Below are positions 24,265-31,794 of a DNA stretch of 64,000 bases, in pieces. Below the pieces are notes generated by a model, which worked only from the letters and a program-made list of their open reading frames with translations, was not told where the DNA came from and ran no database searches. The DNA comes from Oscillospiraceae bacterium (GTDB taxonomy: Bacteria > Bacillota > Clostridia > Oscillospirales > Acutalibacteraceae). The position numbers and the translations under genes are program-made. Each line of letters starts with the position of its first letter. Position 1 is the first letter of the stretch. Location of the stretch: NCBI GenBank assembly GCA_015066345.1, contig SVOQ01000009.1:1-64000 (forward strand), read 5' to 3'.

Positions 24265-27200
24265 TTATGCTAATACTGTATTAAGTGCTTGTTGATAATC
24301 TGCAACAGTAATCTGATTATCACCGTTAACATCCGCCGCAACGGTACTGTGTACATTCAATTCACAATTATTGTTCATTGATTTCTCAATATATGAAACG
24401 TCAAGAACATCAATTACGCTGTCGCCATTAATATCGCCGTTTATAATCAATGTATAATCCGTTCTGGCTTCTCCTTCGTAAATAGTAATCGTTGAACCCG
24501 TACCCCAGACATGTTTTCCGTTACTGTATTGACTACCCAGAGCAAAATGAGTTTTTTCATCGGTTACTGTAATCAAACTATAAATATCCGACAAATTATA
24601 TACATCTGTGTATATTCTTTTATTTACGTGGTCTATACGTGCATCATCCTTTGAAACAATGTCATAGGTTTTATACAGTATCCCTTTAGCTATTGCATAA
24701 TCGTGAGCCACGCTACCATTAAGACAATATATCCTTAATCTGCCGGGAGTATAGTTATAAAACGCGTTATCCTCGATTGTTGTAACCGTTTCAGGGATTG
24801 TTACGGTTTGAAGGTTAGAACAATTACCCAAAAAGTACGAATTAAGAGTAGTCATATCACGTGGAATTTCGATTTCGGTGGGTATACTACCATTTACCGA
24901 AATATAAATATTCTTAAGACCCTGCATTCCGTCGGGGTTATTAAAAGTAAGATTCAACCACATATCCATAGAAGCCACGTCAATTGACGTAATATTTTCA
25001 AAACTACCATCAATAAATTTAAGTGACTCAGGAAGCTTGATTGTTTTCAACAAGGAGTAATCCACCACTCCGTCAGATATACCAAGCGTACCGCTTTTTA
25101 CCTGAAGATTCTGTGAGCTCGTACTAACAAGATATTTTCCGACATAAAGATCCGCTTTTGACAAATTCTTATAAAAATAATCTGTACCGGCAAAGGCTTC
25201 GAAACCTATTTTTTCCACGTTATCGTGGAGAGTTATGTCACTAAGAGCTCTTGCACAGCAAAATGCCATATCAGCGATTACTGTTGTCTTTTCGGGTAAG
25301 GCGTAGCTTGTTGTATAGGAATTCCCAAAGAATACCAGCTCTTTATCGTCCTTAGTATACAATCCCCCGTCTTTACACATTTTGAATCTGGGATTGTTAG
25401 GATCACAGGTTGTTTTTTCAAGGGTGTCAGGGAATAAGCACGCTAAATAATTTAACTCTACCAGATTATAGGGTATATGAAGTGTTTTAACGTTATCAAC
25501 TCCGCGGAAAGCATAATCCCCCACTTCTTCAAGGCTCTTAAAATCAAGGGAAGTAATCAACGAACAATCCTCAAACGCATATTCTCCTATACTCTTGAGA
25601 CCTGTACCGAAGGTTATCTCCTCAAGATATGCAGAATCCTGAAATGCCTCGTCGCTGATTTTCACAAGTGAATCGGGTAAAACAAGCTTTTTTATTATCT
25701 TATCGCCCGAATAATTGGTTCTGGCAAAGGCTCTTTTGGCTATGTCAACGGTACCATCCCTGACTACAAATTCATCTGCTTCGCCTAAGAAGTTTATAAG
25801 ATGATTATCTATATAAAAAGCTCCATTTTCCCAATTGTTTTCATCATCATATATTGGCGTATTTTCAAAGGCGTGGATGTCAATTTGCACAGGTACGTCA
25901 GGGATGTTTACCTCAGTAAGATTGGGACAACCATTGAATGCGTATTTCCCTATATGCTCAATTTTATCCGAAAAAGTAACGGATTTAATTGACTCGCAGT
26001 TATAAAAAGCAGTGTCCTTTACTTCTGTTACATCACCTAAAAGAACCAAATCTTCAACGAGAATACCATTATGATACAGATTTTCTGCTTCACCCAAGGG
26101 ATTGGCTACACCTATATCAGAAAAGTCTATTTCACACCAGAATTGAAGGTCGGAAATATATACGTCTGAAAAGTTTTCTTCAGTACCCCAGAAGGGGTCG
26201 TCATCAATACTGAGTAATGTAGTGGGAATTGTCAAGGCTTCAAGGCTGTCACAATGCCAGAATGCCCTCTTGCCAATAGTCTCAACACCTTCGCCTATAA
26301 TTATGGATTTAACATCTTTACACCCTGCTAAAGCACCGTCTGTAATCCCTTTAACCGGTAATCCCTTATATTCACCGGGAACCAAAAGAGCACCTTTTAC
26401 AGTTGTATCACAATCTGTAATGTTATATCCTATAACCTCACTGCCGTCTTCGTTTAAAACTTCAGCAAAAGTAAAATATTTATTTGTTTCAGTTGTCGGG
26501 AATGCACACATTACGCAGTTGCCGTCTTCGCCGTAAATATGCTCACCGTAAGCTCCGCCCATAGTACAGATATTTTCTCCACATTCGGAGCAACTGTAAT
26601 AGATTTTTGATTTTTGTAAGCAATTAGCCGCCGCTCTTTTTGTGTTTGTTAATATTGGAGCTTCAGCGGTGCAATTGAAATGAACTGTATTGTAATTGAA
26701 ATGTTGATCGATTTCAATTTCCATTTCAGCTATCATTGTGTTGAACTGTTCTTCAGTGCCCCTGAAAAGGATATGGTCCATTTTATATGACCAATCATGG
26801 TATGTGATTGCACTATCGGTAAAACGCACGTTAGCAGGTAAGCTGATTACCGCAAGTTCCATACTAAAAAATGCATCCTTATCTATTGTAGCTACCGAAT
26901 CAGGAATATAAATCTCCTTTAACGAAGAACAATTATTAAATACACCTGAACCGATCTTTGTAACAGTTGCAGGAATCGTAATTTTTTCAAGATTTATACA
27001 CCAACTGAAAGCACCCTGCCCGATTACGGTCATATTACTCGGCAAAACTACCTCTTTAAGAGAATCACAACTATTTGCAAGCCACTGTGCATCAAATGGA
27101 GTTTTACTACCCACATTGCGTATATCTCTGTAAATAACACTATCGGGAATTACAAGCTTTTCAATACCCGAAAGGCTAAATACAGAATCGCCTATATGTG

Positions 27201-27618
27201 TAACAGAATTGGGAATATCAATATTTTTTAAATTTGTACAACCTCTGAATACATAGTTTGCAATATATTTCAAACTTGAAGGCATAACTATTTCTGTCAG
27301 ACCTGAATCTAAAAATGCACCCGTACTTAATCTTTCAATACCTTCCGGCAGAGTAACCTTGGTAATTCCGGTACATTCTTTAAAGCCATAAGAATTAACC
27401 TGACGAACAGGCAAACCCTCATAGGTGGCAGGAATTACAACCTCACCTGTAACAGAGGTGTCCTTTGCACTTACCAGATAGTAAGTGCCGTCACTACTGA
27501 GTGTAAAAGTCAGTTTTTCTGAATTTATATCCGTAGCTTTTACCATACTGAAGTTTGCGCAAAGGCTAAAGCAAATAGCAAAGCTCAGTACCATTGAAAC
27601 TATTTTTCTGATCTTCAT
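24265..27618 (-). CDS. BspA-like leucine-rich-repeat surface protein with dockerin-like C-terminus
   Basis: A 1117-residue secreted protein. It has a signal peptide (~1-29), then many LRR_5/BspA repeats of ~23 residues (pattern I...AF..C..L..V.IPDSV..IG) across ~35-1000, broken by a Cys-rich insert (CSECGENICTMGGAYGEHIYGEDGNCVMC, ~340-375). The C-terminal ~60 residues hold two dockerin-like calcium loops (GDINGDSVIDVLDV and ADVNGDNQITVADY). BspA-type repeats usually mediate binding to host or other cells. GGAGG precedes the ATG. The divergent small HTH gene at 27811 probably controls it. Confidence 0.9.
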   Translation of the reverse strand: MKIRKIVSMVLSFAICFSLCANFSMVKATDINSEKLTFTLSSDGTYYLVSAKDTSVTGEVVIPATYEGLPVRQVNSYGFKECTGITKVTLPEGIERLSTGAFLDSGLTEIVMPSSLKYIANYVFRGCTNLKNIDIPNSVTHIGDSVFSLSGIEKLVIPDSVIYRDIRNVGSKTPFDAQWLANSCDSLKEVVLPSNMTVIGQGAFSWCINLEKITIPATVTKIGSGVFNNCSSLKEIYIPDSVATIDKDAFFSMELAVISLPANVRFTDSAITYHDWSYKMDHILFRGTEEQFNTMIAEMEIEIDQHFNYNTVHFNCTAEAPILTNTKRAAANCLQKSKIYYSCSECGENICTMGGAYGEHIYGEDGNCVMCAFPTTETNKYFTFAEVLNEDGSEVIGYNITDCDTTVKGALLVPGEYKGLPVKGITDGALAGCKDVKSIIIGEGVETIGKRAFWHCDSLEALTIPTTLLSIDDDPFWGTEENFSDVYISDLQFWCEIDFSDIGVANPLGEAENLYHNGILVEDLVLLGDVTEVKDTAFYNCESIKSVTFSDKIEHIGKYAFNGCPNLTEVNIPDVPVQIDIHAFENTPIYDDENNWENGAFYIDNHLINFLGEADEFVVRDGTVDIAKRAFARTNYSGDKIIKKLVLPDSLVKISDEAFQDSAYLEEITFGTGLKSIGEYAFEDCSLITSLDFKSLEEVGDYAFRGVDNVKTLHIPYNLVELNYLACLFPDTLEKTTCDPNNPRFKMCKDGGLYTKDDKELVFFGNSYTTSYALPEKTTVIADMAFCCARALSDITLHDNVEKIGFEAFAGTDYFYKNLSKADLYVGKYLVSTSSQNLQVKSGTLGISDGVVDYSLLKTIKLPESLKFIDGSFENITSIDVASMDMWLNLTFNNPDGMQGLKNIYISVNGSIPTEIEIPRDMTTLNSYFLGNCSNLQTVTIPETVTTIEDNAFYNYTPGRLRIYCLNGSVAHDYAIAKGILYKTYDIVSKDDARIDHVNKRIYTDVYNLSDIYSLITVTDEKTHFALGSQYSNGKHVWGTGSTITIYEGEARTDYTLIINGDINGDSVIDVLDVSYIEKSMNNNCELNVHSTVAADVNGDNQITVADYQQALNTVLA

Positions 27619-27722
27619 AACATTACCTCCATAAATTTTATTTTGTATTTAAATTGTGTTTTTACTGTACAGATAGACATAACAAACCTATTTATCAGAA
27701 CATTATTGACTATCTTGAAATT

Positions 27723-27751
27723 ATTTTAGCGGATTTTCCGCTAAATGCCAA
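27723..27751 (-). promoter_or_regulatory. Promoter of BspA-like gene
   Basis: Minus strand: TTGGCA (27751-27746), 17-nt spacer, TAAAAT (27728-27723). Operator 1 lies in the spacer, with the same offsets as in the 9.2-kb cassette. Confidence 0.7.
27727..27743. promoter_or_regulatory. Operator 1 of HTH/BspA cassette
   Basis: Inverted repeat TAGCGGA-TTT-TCCGCTA, 17 bp, perfect. Confidence 0.75.
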
Positions 27752-27768
27752 TAGCGTATATTCCGCTA
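27752..27768. promoter_or_regulatory. Operator 2 of HTH/BspA cassette
   Basis: TAGCGTATATTCCGCTA, the same site with one mismatched pair; centre 25 bp from operator 1. It lies in the -35 region of the plus-strand HTH promoter (possible -10 TATAAT at 27773-27778). Confidence 0.7.
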
Positions 27769-27773
27769 AAACT

Positions 27774-27796
27774 ATAATAGTATCAAATACTATTAT
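27774..27796. promoter_or_regulatory. Long AT-rich palindrome before HTH gene
   Basis: ATAATAGTAT and ATACTATTAT flank CAA, a perfect 10-bp inverted repeat. It overlaps the putative -10 and start of transcription of the HTH gene; it could be a third operator or a 5' hairpin in the mRNA. Confidence 0.6.
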
Positions 27797-27810
27797 CAGG
27801 CGGTGGTACT

Positions 27811-28026
27811 ATGCATTACACAAGAATACGAGACCTTAGAGAGGATAAGGACCTGACCCAGAAAGAAATGGGCCAAATTCTTATGTGCAGTCAACGTGTT
27901 TACAGTAACTATGAACGCGGTGATCTGGATATACCCACGGAAATTTTAATTAAACTTGCATTGTTCTATGATGTAAGTATTGATTACATTTTAGGCATTA
28001 CCGACACTAAAAGATCTTATAAATAA
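27811..28026 (+). CDS. Small XRE-family HTH repressor
   Basis: A 71-residue Cro/C1-type HTH protein (RIRDLREDKDLTQKEMGQIL..SQRVYSNYERG...VSIDYILGITD), clearly a paralogue of the 65-residue protein at 9325. The recognition-helix residues differ (QRVYSNYE against QSTYSRYE), in line with the different operator half-sites. GGTGG lies ahead of the ATG. I infer that it represses itself and the BspA-like gene. Confidence 0.88.
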   Translation: MHYTRIRDLREDKDLTQKEMGQILMCSQRVYSNYERGDLDIPTEILIKLALFYDVSIDYILGITDTKRSYK

Positions 28027-28135
28027 AAATCATTTTCAACGCCCCTTTTTCTGTTTTTTAACTCATTTCAATTCACTCTCTGTTATATAGTGTCAAAACA
28101 AGCAGTTTTTGACATAAAATTTTTTAGAACTAAAA

Positions 28136-28174
28136 AAATTCACTTACCTCGACTTGAGGCAAGTGAATTTTTCT
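28136..28174. terminator. Bidirectional terminator
   Basis: AAATTCACTTACCTC (28136-28150) pairs with GAGGCAAGTGAATTT (28156-28170), with one mismatch and T-runs on both strands, between the HTH gene and the mannosidase. Confidence 0.9.
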
Positions 28175-31098
28175 TATACACCAATTGTTATAATCTCAAA
28201 TGGCTTATATTCAATTATATCTGTTTCGCCCTCTATATCTTCGAGCATATTGAGGAGTTTTACTTTTTGTGGTAATTTTATCTTTCCGCGTTTGCCGTCC
28301 TGCTCCGAAAGCCTTATAACGGTCATTGCGCCGTCCTCACTTTGTTTTACCGCTTGTAAATAAAGGGGTTCGAATGTGGGTAAATTCCACTGACAGTCCG
28401 CTTTTACAAGGGGTGTATTATACTGATGAGCGAGACGGTTTATATCAGCCGTTACCGCGTCACCTTCGTGGGGGACAATCATATAACAGAAAGAGTGTTC
28501 TCCTATATCCGATGTAACGTCGGGGCGCTCCGTAGCACGAAGAAGCGAAAGACTCATTGAGTTTTCTAAGAAGCCAACGCCGTATTTTCCGTCGTTGACA
28601 AGGGCAATACCTCCACCTGATTCTGACATATCGCACCATTTATGGTGGCAGGTTTCGAATCTTGCCTGTTGCCAGGTTGTGTTACGGTGGGTTTCCCTTT
28701 CGATAAATCCTGCGGAAGTGTCGCAAAGGGCTTTTCTTGTAAGAATATTGCACTGAAACTCCATTTTCGCAAGTTTATGTTTTTCGTTCCAGTTTACATT
28801 ACTTTCAACTTCAATTCCCCTACTTCTTCTGAAAAATCTGATTTTCATATTCCAATCTGATTTTTCTGTTGCAAGAGTTACGGTAAATGTAACGCTTTCT
28901 CCGTCACTTTCGCAAACTGAAACGGGGGACTTCACCTCTAATTCAACCTGTTTTTCACGGTAATTGGGTAGGATATCCCACGCATCGTAGTTACCGGGGC
29001 AATCCACGTAGAGTTTAAGTTTATTAAACTCACCATTCACCCATTCTCTTGAAAGCTCTTTATCATAAAGTGATGCTATTGAGCCATCTGCATTGAACTT
29101 CGCAATATAGAACGGGGTTTCTATTGTGTCGCCGTTAATATTAAACCAGTCACCCTTAAAATCGGTCTTACGAAGATTTGCAGAGGTCAGGGCTTCCATA
29201 TTAGGAATAATCCAATTACCCTTTTCACCATAACGTGTTGCAGTGCCGTTTTTATTTTTTATAAATGTAATCGCATCACGGGTGAAGTTAAGGGTATTAA
29301 AATATTTACTACCCGTACCGATAATTTGGTCGAGTGCCTTTTCAACTTCAGCATAATCCCTCATAGCATCCTCGTAAACGGGGTGAATATGGGAGCCGGG
29401 CAAAATATCGTGAAATTGATTAATAAGGAACTTTTTATAAAGGGCGGTAATTTCTTTTTTTCTATCTTCGCCCCTCATAACGCAAAGCATTTCTGAGGTT
29501 CTGAACTTGTTTTCAATTCGGCGGTTTGCACGTTTCATAAGGCTTTTGGTTGTAAATGTACCTCGGTGCATTTCAAGGTAAAGCTCCCCGTCCCAAACCT
29601 GAAGATTTTTATTATCCTTAAGATTCTTTTCAAGGAACTCTGCTCCGCTTGTGTGAGTACATTTGGGCAAGATAGAAAGTTTTTCGAAACGATTCATAAA
29701 TTCAATCATTTCTTCCGTACAACCCGAGCCACCGTCACCGTAACCGAACATATTAAGGGTCTGTCCGCCACTGTCTTTATCAATATATGCCTCCCAGTTT
29801 TCTTGAATTTGGCTGGGCATATTCCAGGTTATAAAGTGGGTAGGCGGAACACAAGCGTAAACGTCACTACCGTCAATACCCCTCCATATAAAGTTATTAT
29901 AGGGGAATCTGTTGGTATCGTTCCAGGTTGACATTTTGTTTGAAACAAAGTAATCAACACCGCTTTTTTTGAGAATCTGGGGTAATATCCAGCTGTTACC
30001 GAAAACATCGGGAAGCCAGGCATTATTTACCCTTTTACCGAACATTCTCTCGTAGGTCTTCTGACCGTAAAGGCATTGTCTTATAAGGCTCTCCGCGTTG
30101 GGAACATTACAATCGGGCTCAACGTACATAGCACCAACGGGCTCAAACTGACCGTTTTTAACCTTTTCTTTTAACTCCTCAAAAACATCCGGATAATATT
30201 TTTCAAGAGTTTCGTAGGTATAGGGTTGAGTATGGGCATACTTGAAATTGGGGTACTTATCCATAAGACGAAGTTGAATAAGAATTGTTCTCAAATTCTT
30301 TTGTACCGAGTGTATTCTTCGCCAATAGTACGCAATATCAAGGTGTGAATGAGCCACAAGTGCCACATCACCCGTGCCTTTATATGTATCGTTACTGAAA
30401 ATTACGTCCTCAATATATTTCTTTGCTTCATTTACGCCTGTAAGTTCATCACTATCAAAGTCAATGCAGTTCATAGCGTTATTAAGCTCTTTATTAAGGA
30501 AATTCCTGTAATCCTCATTGAAAAGTTCGCTTTTAGCAATATCTAAAAGAAGCTCAAAGTCATAAACAAGGCTCTGCACATCGTCATTTATAGTGCATAT
30601 ATATGCACCCTCAAAAATCTGACGGCATCCACGCACCGAAAGACTCTCGGGGTTACGCTCGTCATCGGGTTTGCTACGGTTATAACCCATCATTTCAAAA
30701 TGCAAGATATCTTTTACATCAACATAGGGTGACAATAGCATTCTTTCGCGGTTGGGGTCAACACCGCCTATGTATTTACCGTTTACCTTAACGCAGATTT
30801 CAGCCGCAGTTTTAAGTGAAAACCACAGTTCTTTTCCCTTTAACTCCTCGGGGATATTAACATCCGCTTTTATAAATGCAGTGCCGTCGGGTGTGAAATA
30901 CATATCACCCTTTTTCAGCGGTCGGTAATCATCGCTATAATATTCAAACTGCATTTCGTCTGTTTGACGAGCATCCCTTATTTCAAGGTTTTCTATTTCC
31001 CACTTTTTATCATATATATGGCGTTTAAGCCAACCGAAACGTAAATCCGTCCATTCCTCGGGACGTAAAGAACGTCTTACAACTTTAATATGTGCCAT
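28174..31098 (-). CDS. GH38 alpha-mannosidase
   Basis: A 974-residue family GH38 alpha-mannosidase, a zinc enzyme retaining configuration, here without signal peptide and so likely cytoplasmic. Motifs: zinc ligands in HSHLDIAYYWR (~248), nucleophile Asp in WLPDVFGNS (~363), and the later His ligand in QFHDILPGSHIHP (~566). The C-terminal beta-sandwiches are present and length is normal for bacterial enzymes. AGGTGA precedes the ATG at 31098. It follows the NifU-like gene by 8 bp and is read from the promoter at 31380-31409. It would trim mannose from N-glycan or mannan fragments. Confidence 0.94.
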   Translation of the reverse strand: MAHIKVVRRSLRPEEWTDLRFGWLKRHIYDKKWEIENLEIRDARQTDEMQFEYYSDDYRPLKKGDMYFTPDGTAFIKADVNIPEELKGKELWFSLKTAAEICVKVNGKYIGGVDPNRERMLLSPYVDVKDILHFEMMGYNRSKPDDERNPESLSVRGCRQIFEGAYICTINDDVQSLVYDFELLLDIAKSELFNEDYRNFLNKELNNAMNCIDFDSDELTGVNEAKKYIEDVIFSNDTYKGTGDVALVAHSHLDIAYYWRRIHSVQKNLRTILIQLRLMDKYPNFKYAHTQPYTYETLEKYYPDVFEELKEKVKNGQFEPVGAMYVEPDCNVPNAESLIRQCLYGQKTYERMFGKRVNNAWLPDVFGNSWILPQILKKSGVDYFVSNKMSTWNDTNRFPYNNFIWRGIDGSDVYACVPPTHFITWNMPSQIQENWEAYIDKDSGGQTLNMFGYGDGGSGCTEEMIEFMNRFEKLSILPKCTHTSGAEFLEKNLKDNKNLQVWDGELYLEMHRGTFTTKSLMKRANRRIENKFRTSEMLCVMRGEDRKKEITALYKKFLINQFHDILPGSHIHPVYEDAMRDYAEVEKALDQIIGTGSKYFNTLNFTRDAITFIKNKNGTATRYGEKGNWIIPNMEALTSANLRKTDFKGDWFNINGDTIETPFYIAKFNADGSIASLYDKELSREWVNGEFNKLKLYVDCPGNYDAWDILPNYREKQVELEVKSPVSVCESDGESVTFTVTLATEKSDWNMKIRFFRRSRGIEVESNVNWNEKHKLAKMEFQCNILTRKALCDTSAGFIERETHRNTTWQQARFETCHHKWCDMSESGGGIALVNDGKYGVGFLENSMSLSLLRATERPDVTSDIGEHSFCYMIVPHEGDAVTADINRLAHQYNTPLVKADCQWNLPTFEPLYLQAVKQSEDGAMTVIRLSEQDGKRGKIKLPQKVKLLNMLEDIEGETDIIEYKPFEIITIGV

Positions 31099-31106
31099 AA
31101 TTCACC

Positions 31107-31340
31107 TCACACATCCTGAAAATACGGTCTTTTGCGTATTGCGTTTACTTTAACCGTTTTCTTTAAATCTCTTTTTATTTCCTGTTCAATCCAATCAGTG
31201 CAACGGTGAAGAATAAGACATTTTGAACATTCACCACGGAAAACAAGGGTCAATTCGTTACCCTCAAGGGAAACAAATTCTACCCATCCCCCATCGCCCT
31301 GAAGCTTTGGTGCGAGGACTTCAGTTACATATTTTTCCAT
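31107..31340 (-). CDS. NifU-like Fe-S scaffold domain protein
   Basis: A 77-residue single-domain protein resembling the NifU C-terminal domain: VLAPKLQGDGGWVEFVSLEG, then the cysteine motif ECSKCLILHRC. The family uses C-x-x-C to hold or transfer a 4Fe-4S cluster; here the pair is CSKC with a third Cys nearby. The usual DGGDVE is DGGWVE. AGAGG supports the ATG at 31340. It is the first gene of an operon with the mannosidase, an odd pairing that may be only positional. Confidence 0.75.
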   Translation of the reverse strand: MEKYVTEVLAPKLQGDGGWVEFVSLEGNELTLVFRGECSKCLILHRCTDWIEQEIKRDLKKTVKVNAIRKRPYFQDV

Positions 31341-31379
31341 AAAAAATCGCCTCTTTCGGCATAAATAATTCACCGTAAA

Positions 31380-31409
31380 ATGTTACCATATAAAAAAAGT
31401 CTTTGTCAA
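31380..31409 (-). promoter_or_regulatory. Promoter of NifU-like/mannosidase operon
   Basis: Minus strand: TTGACA (31409-31404), 18-nt spacer, TAACAT (31385-31380). Confidence 0.6.
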
Positions 31410-31416
31410 CAATGTA

Positions 31417-31445
31417 TTGACATTATCCTAAAGATAGTTTATCAT
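31417..31445 (+). promoter_or_regulatory. Promoter of csoR-copA
   Basis: TTGACA (31417-31422), 17-nt spacer, TATCAT (31440-31445). The CsoR-type operator starts three bases later. Confidence 0.7.
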
Positions 31446-31447
31446 AA

Positions 31448-31468
31448 ATATACCCCCTATGGGTATAT
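31448..31468. promoter_or_regulatory. CsoR-type copper operator
   Basis: Inverted repeat with half-sites ATATACCC and GGGTATAT around CCTAT, like the known CsoR operator (TACCC..GGGTA). It sits between the -10 and the ribosome site of csoR, so the repressor would control its own operon. Confidence 0.85.
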
Positions 31469-31481
31469 CGGAGGTATTGCT

Positions 31482-31784
31482 ATGGATAATATAACTTGTT
31501 GTAATCATAAAACCAAACAACGTTCTCAGGATGAACTCAAGGCACTTATTAATCGCCTTAACAGAATAGAGGGTCAGATACGGGGCATCAAAAAAATGGT
31601 TGAAACCGACGCCTATTGTACTGATATTTTAATTCAGGTCAGTGCCGCAAACGCAGCACTTAACGCCTTTAACAAAGAGTTACTTGCAAATCATATCAGA
31701 ACCTGCGTGGCGGATGATATAAAAAAGGGCAAGGACAGTACCATTGATGAACTTGTAGTAACACTTCAAAAATTAATGAAATGA
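31482..31784 (+). CDS. csoR: Copper-sensing repressor CsoR
   Basis: A 100-residue all-helical CsoR/RcnR-type repressor. The Cu(I) ligand set Cys-His-Cys is visible: the Cys in DAYCTDIL, then His and Cys in NHIRTC, within the family scaffold NRLNRIEGQIRGIKKM. The N-terminus has an extra CCNH stretch. When copper binds, it should leave the operator at 31448. GGAGG sets the ATG at 31482. First gene of the copper operon. Confidence 0.93.
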   Translation: MDNITCCNHKTKQRSQDELKALINRLNRIEGQIRGIKKMVETDAYCTDILIQVSAANAALNAFNKELLANHIRTCVADDIKKGKDSTIDELVVTLQKLMK

Positions 31785-31794
31785 TGATAAAGAT

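Noticed and set aside
27654..27839. 61-codon plus frame before the second HTH gene
   Set aside because: It crosses the operators and promoters and ends inside the HTH gene; no homologue recognised.
28090..28363. Small plus frames over the mannosidase terminator
   Set aside because: They span a clear bidirectional terminator and the 3' end of the mannosidase gene.
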